In this document: in pieces, positions 17,283-25,781 of the stretch
How positions within the stretch are numbered: position 1 is the stretch's first letter
Layout of the letters: every line of letters begins with the position of its first letter
Assembly (NCBI GenBank): GCA_035455185.1
Contig: DATIFQ010000145.1
Coordinates: 1-52,443, forward strand
DNA: 52,443 nt
Reading direction: 5' to 3'
Source: JAEHDI01 sp035455185
GTDB taxonomy: Bacteria; Acidobacteriota; Terriglobia; Bryobacterales; Bryobacteraceae
Notes under the pieces: model-generated
Database searches by the model: none
Seen by the model: the letters and a program-made list of their open reading frames with translations, nothing else
Told to the model about the DNA's origin: nothing
Position numbers and translations under genes: made by a program

Positions 17283-18095
17283 CTACTTCACCGGCATCGG
17301 GCGAGGCGTGGCGTCTCCCGGAATCAATCCCATCGTCCACTTGATCGCTTCCAGCCACATTTTCTGGACATCCGGGCGGTCCCAGACTTCCTCGCGGTGT
17401 CCGAGTCCGCAGTAGAAAACTCTGCCCTTACCGTAATTCCGGGCCCAAGTGACCGCGAAATCCTTGTCGGTGCGATGCACGCCTTTTGTCTTCAGGTCCA
17501 CCTTGTCCGCATCCAGGCGCATGAGCACACGAACACGTTCCCGGGAGAAATCCTTTACCTGGTAAATCTCGTCGTGAATCGTGAAGGTGGGCGGGAACTG
17601 TTGCATGCCGGGGAAGTTGCGATCCTCGACGATGATCGGCGCCTGGAACTGGTTCCACGGGTGGAGATCGAAATAACCGCCGATCATTTCGCCGTACTCG
17701 GGCCATTTGTAGAAGGTATCGTTGGCGCTGTGCGCTCCGAGGAACCCCTTGCCGTCATCGCGGATAAACGACAGGAAGTCGGCCTTCTGCTGTTCGTTCA
17801 TGGCAAGCTCTCCGGTCGTGTAGAAGAAGATCGCGTCGAAGAAATCGAGGTTCTTTGCGTTGCCGTCGAGTTTCTTTTTCGTGATGAGCTGCGTGTCGGT
17901 GCGAATATAGGTGTCGTAGAGACCGGACTCCTGACCGATCTTCCAGATGGTTCCGAGCGCGTGGCTGACGGAGTCGTGTTGAAAACCTTTCACCTCTCCA
18001 ATTGCCAGCAGCTTCTTCCTTTTTGACTGCGCCGGCAAGGTCCCGGCGACCAGCAGGCTGCACAAAAGGATGAACATGAAACGGGCAAGCTTCAT
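17283..18095 (-). CDS. ThuA-like domain protein, secreted
   Basis: The start ATG 18095 follows GGAG and opens a signal peptide (MKLARFMFILLCSLLVAGTLPAQ). The remaining 248 residues form a ThuA-like glutamine-amidotransferase-fold domain. The conserved GAHSANDTFYKWPEYG, GGYFDLHPW, HRTDKDFAVTWARNYGKGRV and CGLGHREEVW segments are all diagnostic. ThuA proteins are linked to trehalose or other sugar metabolism, and in acidobacteria and planctomycetes they are commonly secreted and sit among Gfo/Idh/MocA genes. No catalytic activity is firmly established for most members. It lies 85 bases after the SDR gene. Confidence 0.88.
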   Translation of the reverse strand: MKLARFMFILLCSLLVAGTLPAQSKRKKLLAIGEVKGFQHDSVSHALGTIWKIGQESGLYDTYIRTDTQLITKKKLDGNAKNLDFFDAIFFYTTGELAMNEQQKADFLSFIRDDGKGFLGAHSANDTFYKWPEYGEMIGGYFDLHPWNQFQAPIIVEDRNFPGMQQFPPTFTIHDEIYQVKDFSRERVRVLMRLDADKVDLKTKGVHRTDKDFAVTWARNYGKGRVFYCGLGHREEVWDRPDVQKMWLEAIKWTMGLIPGDATPRPMPVK

Positions 18096-18180
18096 GGGCG
18101 TCTCCAATCCGCATCAATCATCGCACACGCCCGATGCGGAACGGGCGCCCGCGGACCGCGGTCACAATCCGTTGCGGCGT

Positions 18181-18999
18181 CTATCGCCGCACCATCCGCC
18201 GGAGCGTAAAGAGTTCGGAATCGCTGTTCGAGTTTTCAAGGCGCTTCCAAGCGTCTTTGACGTGGATGATCTTGCCGCTGACGTGGTTGGAACGGTCGGA
18301 GGCCAGAAAGAGAGCGAGTTGAATCTGCTGCTCGGGTGAGACGCCCCCGGTTTCGCGCACCTGGCGTGCGTCCTCGTAGTCCTTCGCCCCGGCATCTTCT
18401 CCGGCATGAAGGATCTCGTCCGTCATGTGGGTGTAGGTGCCACCCGGCGACATGCAGTTGATCTGTACGTTGAAGTTGAGCACTTCGCCGGCCACCGTTT
18501 CCACGAAACGCGCCAACGCCGTCTTGGATGCGGCGTAGGCGGAGAAGTTGGTGCGCGGTCGAGTGGTCCCTCCGCCGGTGAGGACGACGATCTTTCCGCG
18601 GCGGCGCTGGATCATCTCGGGCAACACCGCACGGCACGTGTGCATCACGCCGAAAAGGTTGATTTCGATCGCCTCCGCCCATTGCCGGGGGTCGGCGGTG
18701 TGAAACGGTCCGATCGGACCCTGCACCGCAGCCGCCGCGACCACCACCGCGACCGGTCCGAACTCCTCCCTGAGCCTCTCCACCGCGCCGCACACCTGAT
18801 CGAAATCGCGCACATCGGCGGGCAGGCTGACAGCCGATCCACCAGCTTGTGCGATCTCAAGCCTCGCCAGGTCTAACTCGGGTTGGCTCCTTGCCAGGAG
18901 GCCGACTCGCGCACCGGCCGCCGCGAAACCGATGGCCAGCCGCTTGCCGATCCCGCGGCCCGCGCCGGAGATCAGTACCGTTCTTCCGTTCACCGACAT
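18181..18999 (-). CDS. Short-chain dehydrogenase/reductase, catalytic Ser apparently absent
   Basis: The start ATG 18999 gives 272 residues. The Rossmann motif GAGRGIGK and the NNAG-equivalent region (VVAAAAV, atypical) are followed by YAASK (Tyr and Lys of the catalytic triad). The serine usually found 13 residues before the tyrosine is a glycine in LTGGGTTRPR, though threonines lie nearby. It could reduce or oxidise an alcohol or sugar with NAD(P), or be weakly active. The C-terminus has the SDR segment QLALFLASDRSNHVSGKIIH. Substrate unknown. It lies between the GGDEF and ThuA genes. Confidence 0.87.
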   Translation of the reverse strand: MSVNGRTVLISGAGRGIGKRLAIGFAAAGARVGLLARSQPELDLARLEIAQAGGSAVSLPADVRDFDQVCGAVERLREEFGPVAVVVAAAAVQGPIGPFHTADPRQWAEAIEINLFGVMHTCRAVLPEMIQRRRGKIVVLTGGGTTRPRTNFSAYAASKTALARFVETVAGEVLNFNVQINCMSPGGTYTHMTDEILHAGEDAGAKDYEDARQVRETGGVSPEQQIQLALFLASDRSNHVSGKIIHVKDAWKRLENSNSDSELFTLRRMVRR

Positions 19000-19085
19000 C
19001 CCGGGTCCCCTCTTCCCAACCCACAAGGGTAGTACAAGGCGGGCCGGGTGACGAAAACACGGAATCGTTTGCGGAACGCCAGGAG

Positions 19086-20033
19086 TTACGACGCACACTC
19101 CTCTCCCTTGCACTTGTAGAGCAAGACGTCCGCTCTGGCGAAGAGCTCCTCGGCGACCTCGCCTGGAGCGTATTCCGCCGCGCCGGCCGAGACCCCCACA
19201 TCAATCACCAGCTCGCGGCCCGCGCATTTGACCGAATACCGTCCACCGAGACGATCGGCGATCTGGCGCGTCCGCGCCTTCGCGTCGCCGCTCTCGGAGG
19301 AAAGGACCGCCAGAAACTCGTCGCCGCCCCAACGGCAGACCAGGTCTTCCGGCCGGAACTGCTCCAAAAGGCGGCGTGCGAACGCACGCAGCAACTGGTC
19401 GCCGGCGCTATGCCCGTATCGGTCATTCACCGACTTGAATCGGTCGAGATCGAAAAGCATGATCGAGAAGCGCCGCTCCGACCGGGCCATCTCGCCGATA
19501 ATCCGTTCCGCCTCCCGGCGGTTGGCGAGACCAGTGAGCGGGTCCGTAGAAGCGAGTGTCTCCGCCGCTTCGAGCCTCCGCTGGAACATTTGCAGTTCCG
19601 CCCGCAACTGCCGTACTGTGGCCTGGCTCTCGGACCACATCACGTCAACCATCGCCCACAGATGCGACAGACCGCCCGGAACAGAAGTGGGTTCGGCAGC
19701 CGGCGCCGCCTCGCCGGCCACCGCCAGATCCGCGAAGATCCGCCGAAGTTCCTCCTGCTGTTGCCCGTAGAACGCGTCTACCTTCCGGCTGTACTCGAGA
19801 AACGCCCGCTCGAAGGCATTCCGCGACTCCGCGGATGACGCCGCTTCGCCGTCGCCGCCGTCACATCCTCGAATGGATTCGATCTGGCGAGCGTACGTGC
19901 TGACCAGCTCACGCCCGGCGTCCGAAGCACGGCGGGCGATCTCATCCAATGAGGAAACGTAGCGGCTCAGCGACTCGTGGAAGAGCCTCTCCTGCTGATT
20001 CGGATCGTTCGATGGATCGTTGCCGGAGGGCAT
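19086..20033 (-). CDS. GGDEF diguanylate cyclase, soluble, with I-site
   Basis: From ATG 20033 (315 residues; a GTG 12 bases upstream is an alternative start) the N-terminal 150 residues are helical and charged with no transmembrane segment or known sensor. The GGDEF domain starts near residue 160 with STDPLTGLANRRE. The catalytic motif RWGGDEF (236-240) is intact. An RPED inhibitory site (227-230) sits exactly five residues upstream, predicting product feedback by cyclic di-GMP. It should make c-di-GMP in the cytosol under control of its helical N-terminus. Its regulatory target is unknown; several glycan genes occur in the window. Confidence 0.92.
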   Translation of the reverse strand: MPSGNDPSNDPNQQERLFHESLSRYVSSLDEIARRASDAGRELVSTYARQIESIRGCDGGDGEAASSAESRNAFERAFLEYSRKVDAFYGQQQEELRRIFADLAVAGEAAPAAEPTSVPGGLSHLWAMVDVMWSESQATVRQLRAELQMFQRRLEAAETLASTDPLTGLANRREAERIIGEMARSERRFSIMLFDLDRFKSVNDRYGHSAGDQLLRAFARRLLEQFRPEDLVCRWGGDEFLAVLSSESGDAKARTRQIADRLGGRYSVKCAGRELVIDVGVSAGAAEYAPGEVAEELFARADVLLYKCKGEECAS

Positions 20034-20117
20034 GTGGGTCGACACCTGTCTCCGGAGGATGATCGGCGGATTGACTGACGAACCGAATCGGGCGAAAACC
20101 TTAGATGGTCGGGGCGA

Positions 20118-21215
20118 TCATGCGCGCCAGCGAATGCCCGCGCCCAGCACCTTCTGCGCATAGTTCACACTTCGCTCGAGGTCCACCCGCTGTTGTTCTC
20201 GAAGCGCGGCCCGGAACTCGGGCGGTGGATCGCCGCTGTCGGCGATGATCATCGTGCCCATGAACGGGTGTCCATTCTTCGCCAGTGCTACAAAGCGCGC
20301 GAATTCGGCCGCCCTCGCCTTGGGGTAGGCTTTCCAGAAATCCGGCTCAAGGTACGGAAGGATGCGTGGCGGCCGGCCGGTGATGATCTCGAACTGCATC
20401 GCGACCTTCGGGCAAAGCTCGCGGAAGCGGGCGACGAATGCGCGGAAGTCGAGCGAGCCGTCGCCGAGCGCCACCCACTGCGCGGCGGCGCCGCGCGGGT
20501 GCTCATAGACGACTGCGTCGCGGATATGCGTCGTAAGCACGTAGGGGGCAAGTACCTCCAGCGTAACCATCGGATCTTCCACCGCCCATATCGGATTTCC
20601 AGTATCCAGGCATGCGCCGACATATTCCGGCCCCGCCTCTTCGATCAGCATCTTCAGTTCCCAGGCCTGCAAGTCGCCACTGTGGTTTTCGAGGGCGATC
20701 TTCACGCCGAGGTCGAGAGCCTGCTGGCGTACCGCGCGCAACACTTTCACCGTGGACTCGATGTGCCCCTCGATCGGGATGGAGCCCAGACGGTCGGCGC
20801 CGCTGCCGAGATAGCAGCGCATGACATGACCGCCGGCGGCGCGGGTCACGCGCAACCCCTGGAGCGTGTACTCGGCCGGGTCGCCGTTCTTCGCGCTCCA
20901 ACTGGCGGAGGTCGGACAGATGCACCCGGTGCCGCCCTCGACGGCGATGCCGAGCCGTTCGGCGTGGCTCTTGACCCTGGCGAGATGGGCGGGGTCGAGG
21001 CTCTCGTAGTTGCCGACGCTCGAAATCTGGATTGTGTCGAGCTTGAGCTTCGCGGCGTAGTCCAGCAACTCGACGGCTTTCCATCCGAAGGAACGCAAGG
21101 AATACGTGTCGTAGCCAAGAGGGATTCCCGCCGCTGGCGCGGGCGCCTCCGACTTCCCGGCCGCGGCGCTCGCCGGGATCGCTGAGAGCGTCTGTAGAAA
21201 GGTTCTTCGCTGCAT
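20118..21215 (-). CDS. Tat-exported sugar phosphate isomerase/epimerase-like TIM barrel
   Basis: The start ATG 21215 follows GGGGG and opens a twin-arginine leader (MQRRTFLQTLSAIPASAAAG). The 365-residue product then forms an AP-endonuclease-2/xylose-isomerase-type TIM barrel: LDTIQISSVGNYE, KIALENHSGDLQAWELK (metal-binding Glu and His), VGACLDTGNPIWAVEDP and HIRDAVVYE. Such proteins isomerise or epimerise ketoses or bind sugars; in this group they are often exported. The exact substrate is unknown. The gene is divergent from midA. Confidence 0.87.
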   Translation of the reverse strand: MQRRTFLQTLSAIPASAAAGKSEAPAPAAGIPLGYDTYSLRSFGWKAVELLDYAAKLKLDTIQISSVGNYESLDPAHLARVKSHAERLGIAVEGGTGCICPTSASWSAKNGDPAEYTLQGLRVTRAAGGHVMRCYLGSGADRLGSIPIEGHIESTVKVLRAVRQQALDLGVKIALENHSGDLQAWELKMLIEEAGPEYVGACLDTGNPIWAVEDPMVTLEVLAPYVLTTHIRDAVVYEHPRGAAAQWVALGDGSLDFRAFVARFRELCPKVAMQFEIITGRPPRILPYLEPDFWKAYPKARAAEFARFVALAKNGHPFMGTMIIADSGDPPPEFRAALREQQRVDLERSVNYAQKVLGAGIRWRA

Positions 21216-21306
21216 GGTTGGTTCCCCCTGTCCGGTTCGCGACAATTCGTTTTTCGGCTGTCCCTCCGGCGCGCTGGCGGCCGCCTCCGGACATCGCGCA
21301 GAATCA

Positions 21307-21312
21307 TACAAT
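21307..21312 (+). promoter_or_regulatory. Possible -10 element directly before midA
   Basis: TACAAT ends 5 bases before ATG 21318, and there is no SD, so transcription could start inside or at the start codon. No -35 is convincing (the position reads CCTCCG). This is weaker than the two TAGACT cases. Confidence 0.2.
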
Positions 21313-21317
21313 ACAGC

Positions 21318-22286
21318 ATGTCTTCCGCCGAATCCTTCCTTAGCGAGTGGATCGGGCGGTCCGGCCCGGTCACTTTTCACGAATTCATGGAAGCCGCGCT
21401 CTATCATCCGGAGTTCGGCTACTACCGGCGCGCGAGGGATCCGTTCGGACGGGAAGGCGACTTCTACACAGCCGAACAGCTCCAGCCGGTTTTCGGAATT
21501 CTGATTGCCGCCCGCATACGGTCTCTGTTCGAGGAGATGGGCAGACCGCCGGACTTCCGCGTCGTCGAGCTCGGCGCGGGACGCGGGGAGATGGCCAAGG
21601 AGCTCTCGTCATTCCACTATGTTTCGGTGGAGATCGGCGACCCGATGCCGGAGCGGTTTACCGGAGTCGTCTTCTCGAACGAGTTCTTCGATGCTCTGCC
21701 TGTTCACGTCGCCGTCCGCCGCGGAACGAGCTGGAACGAGATGAGAATCTCCCGGCGGGACCAGTGTTTCGCTTGGGAGGAGTGTGGCGAGGCGCCGGAA
21801 GAGGTTCGCCGGTATCTCGACCGCTACGCCGGTTCGCCGGAGGAAGGGAATCTGTGCGAGGCCAACCTCGATGCGCTGCGGTGGCTGGAGGAGATCGCCG
21901 CCCGCCTCGAGCGTGGATATGTCTTCACGATCGACTACGGATACACCGCGCGGGAGCTGATCCGGTTTCCACATGGAACGCTGATGAGCTATCACCGTCA
22001 CACCGCCGCCGAGAACGTGCTCACAGGCGCCGGCGAGCGGGACATCACCGCGCACGTCAACTTCACCGCCCTTCGGGACCATGGCGAGCGAAGTAGCCTC
22101 GAGACAATACGCTTCGAATCGCTTGCCCGCACGCTTCTGGATGCCGGTGAGGCCGATCAGTTCGCGGCGGCGCTGTCGAGCGGCGGGGAAGCGGAGCGGA
22201 TGCGCCGGACGCTGCAACTGAAGACGCTGCTTTACGGAATGGGGGAAACGTTCCGGACGCTGCTTCAGAAGAAGGCCGCAAAATAA
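21318..22286 (+). CDS. MidA/NDUFAF7-type SAM-dependent arginine methyltransferase
   Basis: This 322-residue protein has the DUF185/MidA pattern: FHEFMEAALYHPEFGYY near the N-terminus, the SAM-binding VVELGAGRGEMAKEL, the diagnostic SNEFFDALPVH and FTIDYGYTARELI. Eukaryotic NDUFAF7 symmetrically dimethylates an arginine of the complex I subunit NDUFS2; bacterial homologues are assumed to act on a protein target, possibly also respiratory. No nuo genes are nearby. The start at ATG 21318 is followed by a terminator-like stem-loop after the stop codon. Confidence 0.88.
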   Translation: MSSAESFLSEWIGRSGPVTFHEFMEAALYHPEFGYYRRARDPFGREGDFYTAEQLQPVFGILIAARIRSLFEEMGRPPDFRVVELGAGRGEMAKELSSFHYVSVEIGDPMPERFTGVVFSNEFFDALPVHVAVRRGTSWNEMRISRRDQCFAWEECGEAPEEVRRYLDRYAGSPEEGNLCEANLDALRWLEEIAARLERGYVFTIDYGYTARELIRFPHGTLMSYHRHTAAENVLTGAGERDITAHVNFTALRDHGERSSLETIRFESLARTLLDAGEADQFAAALSSGGEAERMRRTLQLKTLLYGMGETFRTLLQKKAAK

Positions 22287-22289
22287 AAA

Positions 22290-22311
22290 CGGCCCCGGAA
22301 ACCCGGGGCCG
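22290..22311 (-). terminator. Rho-independent terminator of the lysine-rich peptide gene (also behind midA)
   Basis: CGGCCCCGG (22290-22298) pairs perfectly with CCGGGGCCG (22303-22311) around a four-base loop. On the minus strand it is followed by GTTTTTATTTT, a proper U-tract, so it ends minus-strand transcription from the small gene at 22357-22425. It may also slow plus-strand transcripts leaving midA, though no U-run follows on that strand. Confidence 0.75.
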
Positions 22312-22356
22312 ATTCACTGAACTTTTGCCGCAGCCCCTTGTCGGGGCGCCGCTGAG

Positions 22357-22425
22357 CTACTTCTTTTTCTTCGGAGCAGCCTTCTTCTTCGCGGGCTTTG
22401 CAGCTTTCTTCGTTGCGTTCTTCAT
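22357..22425 (-). CDS. 22-residue lysine/alanine-rich histone-H1-tail-like peptide
   Basis: ATG 22425 to TAG 22357 encodes 22 residues, 11 Lys, 6 Ala and 2 Pro, in the pattern TKKAAKPAKKKAAPKKKK, like the tail of histone H1 or of bacterial H1-like proteins. A GGGAG SD lies 11 bases before the ATG. A near-consensus sigma-70 promoter (22487-22515) and a terminator with U-tract (22290-22311) bracket it. The gene is therefore a complete, short, monocistronic unit that would be strongly transcribed. A role in binding DNA, RNA or membrane phosphate is an inference from charge alone. Similar short Lys/Ala proteins occur widely in bacteria and are often missed. Confidence 0.72.
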   Translation of the reverse strand: MKNATKKAAKPAKKKAAPKKKK

Positions 22426-22486
22426 CGATTGATTCTCCCAAACATCTAAAGTTGCGCGATCTCCTAAAAGACCGCAGCGTGATTCA

Positions 22487-22515
22487 TATATAAAGTGGAT
22501 TGAGCAGAAAGTCAA
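22487..22515 (-). promoter_or_regulatory. Strong sigma-70 promoter of the lysine-rich peptide gene
   Basis: On the minus strand TTGACT (complement of 22510-22515), a 17-base spacer, then TATATAT (-10 hexamer complement of 22487-22492). This is 5/6 for the -35, has ideal spacing and a good -10. The start site would be near 22480, leaving a leader of about 55 bases before ATG 22425. Confidence 0.75.
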
Positions 22516-22553
22516 GAAAAAAATGCACGCTGACTCATGAAAGGTGATTCGTC

Positions 22554-23309
22554 ATGATCGGAGGCTTTGACGAAAAAAACGTTCCACAGCAAAATTGTTT
22601 TAATAGAAACATGGTGTGTCCGCGGATTTTCGGGTTCCGGCGTTCACTGTCGCCGGCGATCGTCGCGGTCATCGTCGCCGCGCTGGTATTGCTCACCGCG
22701 TGCGCTCGCAAGAGGCCGGCGCGTCCTCCGATCGCTCCTGTTCCCGGTGCGCTTGAGTTTGGCGTCGCGAGTTGGTACGGCCATCCGTACCACGGACGTC
22801 GTGCGGCCAACGGCGAAGTGTACGACATGGAGAAACTGACCGCCGCGCACCGCACGCTTCCGTTCGACTGCTGGGTGGAAGTTCTCAATCTGAGAAACAA
22901 CAAGTCGGTCCAGGTGCGGATCACGGATCGAGGACCGTTCGTCGACGGCCGGATCATCGATCTCTCCCGCGCCGCGGCGCGGCAGATCGAGATGATCGGC
23001 CCAGGTAGCGCTGAAGTACGGTTGCAGGTGATTGCGCCTCCGCAGGCGCCGGTGGCGGAGAACGTCTTTGCGGTGCAGGTCGGCGCCTTTCAGGATCGAG
23101 GCAACGCCGAGCGGCTGGCCGGAGAAATGAAGCAGCGCTTCGGAGAGAGCCGGCTGGTGCAGCGCGACGGCTCGCCGCGGTTGTGGCGTGTGCTGGTGGG
23201 CCGGGAACCGAATCTGGAAGACGCGAATGTTCTTGCGGAGCGGATCCGCGCCGAACTGGGCGAAGCATTTGTCGTGCGCTTGGACTCCCCGGCCGGTGAT
23301 CGCCTATAA
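22554..23309 (+). CDS. rlpA: RlpA-type septal lytic transglycosylase lipoprotein with SPOR domain
   Basis: This 251-residue protein has a lipobox LLTAC with lipidated Cys50, then the double-psi beta-barrel of RlpA (about 68-160) with VASWYG, HGRRAANGEVY, VRITDRGPFV (Asp126) and RIIDLSRAAA. A C-terminal SPOR domain (about 166-245, FAVQVGAFQDRGNAERLAG) binds denuded peptidoglycan at the septum. It cleaves peptidoglycan during daughter-cell separation. The start at 22554 has the SD AAGGTGA six bases upstream, but ATG 22611 would give a more normal 31-residue lipoprotein leader. The sigma-54 activator gene follows 12 bases later. Confidence 0.9.
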   Translation: MIGGFDEKNVPQQNCFNRNMVCPRIFGFRRSLSPAIVAVIVAALVLLTACARKRPARPPIAPVPGALEFGVASWYGHPYHGRRAANGEVYDMEKLTAAHRTLPFDCWVEVLNLRNNKSVQVRITDRGPFVDGRIIDLSRAAARQIEMIGPGSAEVRLQVIAPPQAPVAENVFAVQVGAFQDRGNAERLAGEMKQRFGESRLVQRDGSPRLWRVLVGREPNLEDANVLAERIRAELGEAFVVRLDSPAGDRL

Positions 23310-23321
23310 TCGGAAACAAGA

Positions 23322-24305
23322 ATGTTCGCCGTCCGTGCGGACTCCCCGCCCGTCCTCGTGGGCCAGTCCTTCCGGATCCGCCAGGTCCTTCAACTCATCC
23401 AGAAACTCGGACGCTCCAGGTCCCCCGTGCTCGTGTTGGGCGAAACCGGCACAGGCAAGGAAGTCGTGGCCCGTGCGATCCACCACGTTGTTCCAGCAGG
23501 CCCGTTTGTTCCGATCGACTGTTCGGCTCTCGTCGGTCCATTGATGGAGAGCGAGTTGTTCGGTCACACAAAGGGTGCTTTCACCGGCGCCGCCACCGCG
23601 AAAATCGGACTCGTCGAAGCCGCCAACGGAGGCACCGCGTTCTTCGACGAGATCGGCGAACTGCCGCTCGATCTCCAGGCGAAGCTGTTGCGTCTGCTGC
23701 AGGAGAAAGAGTTTCGTCCGGTCGGATCGGTGGAGCGGCGCAAAGCGGACTTCCGGGTGATTGCCGCCACCAACCGCGATCTCGTCCAGGAAGTGGAGCG
23801 CGGCCGGTTCCGGCGTGACCTCTACTACCGTCTCAACGTGATCACGCTCCGGGTGCCTCCACTCCGCGAACGGAAGGAGGACATCCCGGCTCTGGTGGGC
23901 TACTTCCTTCGACTCCATGGCGGCAACTGTTCGGTGTCCCGCGAATGCCTCGATGCGATGATCGCCTACGACTGGCCCGGCAACGTGCGGGAATTGGAAA
24001 ATTGTGTTCAGCGGATGTCCGCCGTCAACTCCGGCCCGCTGCTGCAGACCGCCGATCTTCCGACGGCCCTGCATACCTACATGGAGGCGCGAAGAGCCGG
24101 GAGCCTGGTGATGACCGCCGTTGCCGTTGCCGACGTATCCGTGGCGCCCGCTCCGCCGGTTCTCTCGCTCAGCGAAGTGGAGAAGCGCACGATTCGCGAG
24201 GCTCTGGATTACACGAAAGGTGATAGAGTAATGGCGGCGCGCCTGCTGGGCATCGGCAGGACCACGCTGTATCGCAAGATCAAGGAATACCGGCTTACCG
24301 ATTGA
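23322..24305 (+). CDS. Sigma-54-dependent transcriptional activator lacking a receiver domain
   Basis: This 327-residue protein is almost only an AAA+ sigma-54 activator domain. The Walker A motif is GETGTGKE (40-47), the sigma-54 contact loop is GAFTGA (85-90), Walker B lies in TAFFDEIGELP, and the arginine-finger region reads FRRDLYYRLNV. A Fis-type helix-turn-helix (about 283-327, AARLLGIGRTTLYRKIKEY) ends it. There is no N-terminal receiver, GAF or PAS domain, so it is of the PspF type and should be controlled by a partner protein or by level. Its stop codon overlaps the TTG start of the GT4 gene. Confidence 0.92.
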   Translation: MFAVRADSPPVLVGQSFRIRQVLQLIQKLGRSRSPVLVLGETGTGKEVVARAIHHVVPAGPFVPIDCSALVGPLMESELFGHTKGAFTGAATAKIGLVEAANGGTAFFDEIGELPLDLQAKLLRLLQEKEFRPVGSVERRKADFRVIAATNRDLVQEVERGRFRRDLYYRLNVITLRVPPLRERKEDIPALVGYFLRLHGGNCSVSRECLDAMIAYDWPGNVRELENCVQRMSAVNSGPLLQTADLPTALHTYMEARRAGSLVMTAVAVADVSVAPAPPVLSLSEVEKRTIREALDYTKGDRVMAARLLGIGRTTLYRKIKEYRLTD

Positions 24306-25330
24306 GAATTGCTTTAGACGCCACTTACAGCGTCGGAGATCAACTGTCCGGCGTGGGAGTATACAGCCGCGAGATGCTGCTCGGACTCGCGCAGGCCCAT
24401 CCGGAGAGCTGCTTCCTGTTCTGTTTTCGCCCGCACCGCTTTCTGCGCAGCCTTCGACTTCCCGTGCCCCGCAACGCATCCCGCCGGATTCTGATCGGGG
24501 AACGCCCGCCCCGGCTGGCGGATCTCTTTCACGGCCTGAACCAGCGGCTCCCGCACGGACGCCACCGCCGTGCCGTCTCCACATTTCATGATCTGTTTGT
24601 CCTGACTGGGGAGTACTCGACGGCCGAGTTCCGGCGGCGCTTTGCCGCGCAGGCGCGTGATGCTGCCGAACGGTCAGACCTCATCATCACCGTCTCGGCG
24701 TTTACAGCAGGCCAGGTGGAGCAGTTGCTCGGCGTCGCGAGGGAGAGCATTCGCGTGATCCCGCACGGCGTCCGGCTTCCAGCCGGCGATCGAGTGGCTC
24801 GGGAGAAGATCATCCTTCACGTCGGCGCGATTCAGAAGCGCAAGAACATCACGCGCCTCGTGGAGGCTTTCGAAAACACTGGACCGGATTGGCGGCTGGT
24901 GCTGGCCGGGTCGGCGGGCTACGGCGCCGAAGACGTCCTCAGCCGCATTGCCGCGAGCCGCCGCCGTACGGATGTCAAGGTTCTCGGATACCTTCCCAGC
25001 GCCGGGCTGGCGGATTTGTACCGCCGAGCCTCGGTGTTCGCCTTCCCGTCTCTCGACGAGGGGTTCGGGATGCCAGTGCTCGAGGCGATGGCGTCGGGAG
25101 TGCCGGTGCTGACGTCCAACCGGTCGGCGCTGCCGGAAGTTGCGGGCGATGCAGCGTTGCTGGTGGATCCCCTCGACAGCCAGGCGATCGGGAACGCGCT
25201 TCGGCGACTCACGGTAGATGATCAATTGCGCCGCGAGCTGATCGAGCGCGGACTACGCCGCGCCGTTGGTTTTACCTGGGAAGAATCGGTGCGGAAGACT
25301 TGGGCGGTGTACGAAGAACTGCTGGGCTGA
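24302..25330 (+). CDS. Glycosyltransferase family 4 (GT-B fold)
   Basis: The TTG start at 24302 overlaps the TGA of the sigma-54 activator (TTGA), so translation is probably coupled. The 342-residue protein has an N-terminal acceptor domain (DQLSGVGVYSREMLLGLAQ) and a C-terminal GT1_4 donor domain: ILHVGAIQKRKNITRLVEAF, VKVLGYLPSAGLADLYRRA and the EX7E motif in DEGFGMPVLEAMASGVPVL. It would transfer a sugar from a nucleotide donor to a glycan or lipid acceptor at the cytosolic membrane face. It closes the rlpA-activator-GT run. Confidence 0.9.
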   Translation: MRIALDATYSVGDQLSGVGVYSREMLLGLAQAHPESCFLFCFRPHRFLRSLRLPVPRNASRRILIGERPPRLADLFHGLNQRLPHGRHRRAVSTFHDLFVLTGEYSTAEFRRRFAAQARDAAERSDLIITVSAFTAGQVEQLLGVARESIRVIPHGVRLPAGDRVAREKIILHVGAIQKRKNITRLVEAFENTGPDWRLVLAGSAGYGAEDVLSRIAASRRRTDVKVLGYLPSAGLADLYRRASVFAFPSLDEGFGMPVLEAMASGVPVLTSNRSALPEVAGDAALLVDPLDSQAIGNALRRLTVDDQLRRELIERGLRRAVGFTWEESVRKTWAVYEELLG

Positions 25331-25333
25331 GCG

Positions 25334-25645
25334 CTAGTGTGCGTCTTCGTCGACGGAAATCTTGAGGGCGCGAAGGAACTTCTGATCCTGCAAGGTCCAC
25401 TTGACCTTGCCCTTGGCTTCGAATTCGCCCGCCGGCGCCTCGAAAGTCTCATCGATGGTCGCCGATTCTCCTTCGACGGTGTCTTCTTTCTTGTTGAACC
25501 CGATGGTCGCTTCCAGGACCAGGAAGACCTCGTAGCCCGCCCGCTTAATTTCGCCAATGGCGGCTGCGATCCGATCGGATTCGGAAAGCGACTCGTTAAT
25601 CGCGTTCCCGAGTTCTTGCATTAAGCGCTTCAGTCGCTCTTCCAA
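25334..25645 (-). CDS. Conserved hypothetical protein, small, acidic
   Basis: This 103-residue protein starts at TTG 25645, which has a good SD (GGAGG six bases upstream). The N-terminal half is a helical segment with AGYEVFLVLEATIGFNKK, and the second half is rich in Glu/Asp/Lys with a WTLQDQKFLRALKI segment. No signal, membrane helix or known domain is visible. The composition resembles small acidobacterial proteins of unknown function. It is convergent with the GT4 gene, 3 bases apart. Confidence 0.7.
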   Translation of the reverse strand: MEERLKRLMQELGNAINESLSESDRIAAAIGEIKRAGYEVFLVLEATIGFNKKEDTVEGESATIDETFEAPAGEFEAKGKVKWTLQDQKFLRALKISVDEDAH

Positions 25646-25781
25646 GACTGCCCTCCGACCTCCTCCAGAATACCACTCTTCTTCCCTTCTATCGTCCGAA
25701 CCGGCACAGTCCCGGAGATCGTGGATGATGTCACGGAAAGAGTGCGTCTGCTGCCTTTGCTACCATGAGAGGGAAAAACCC

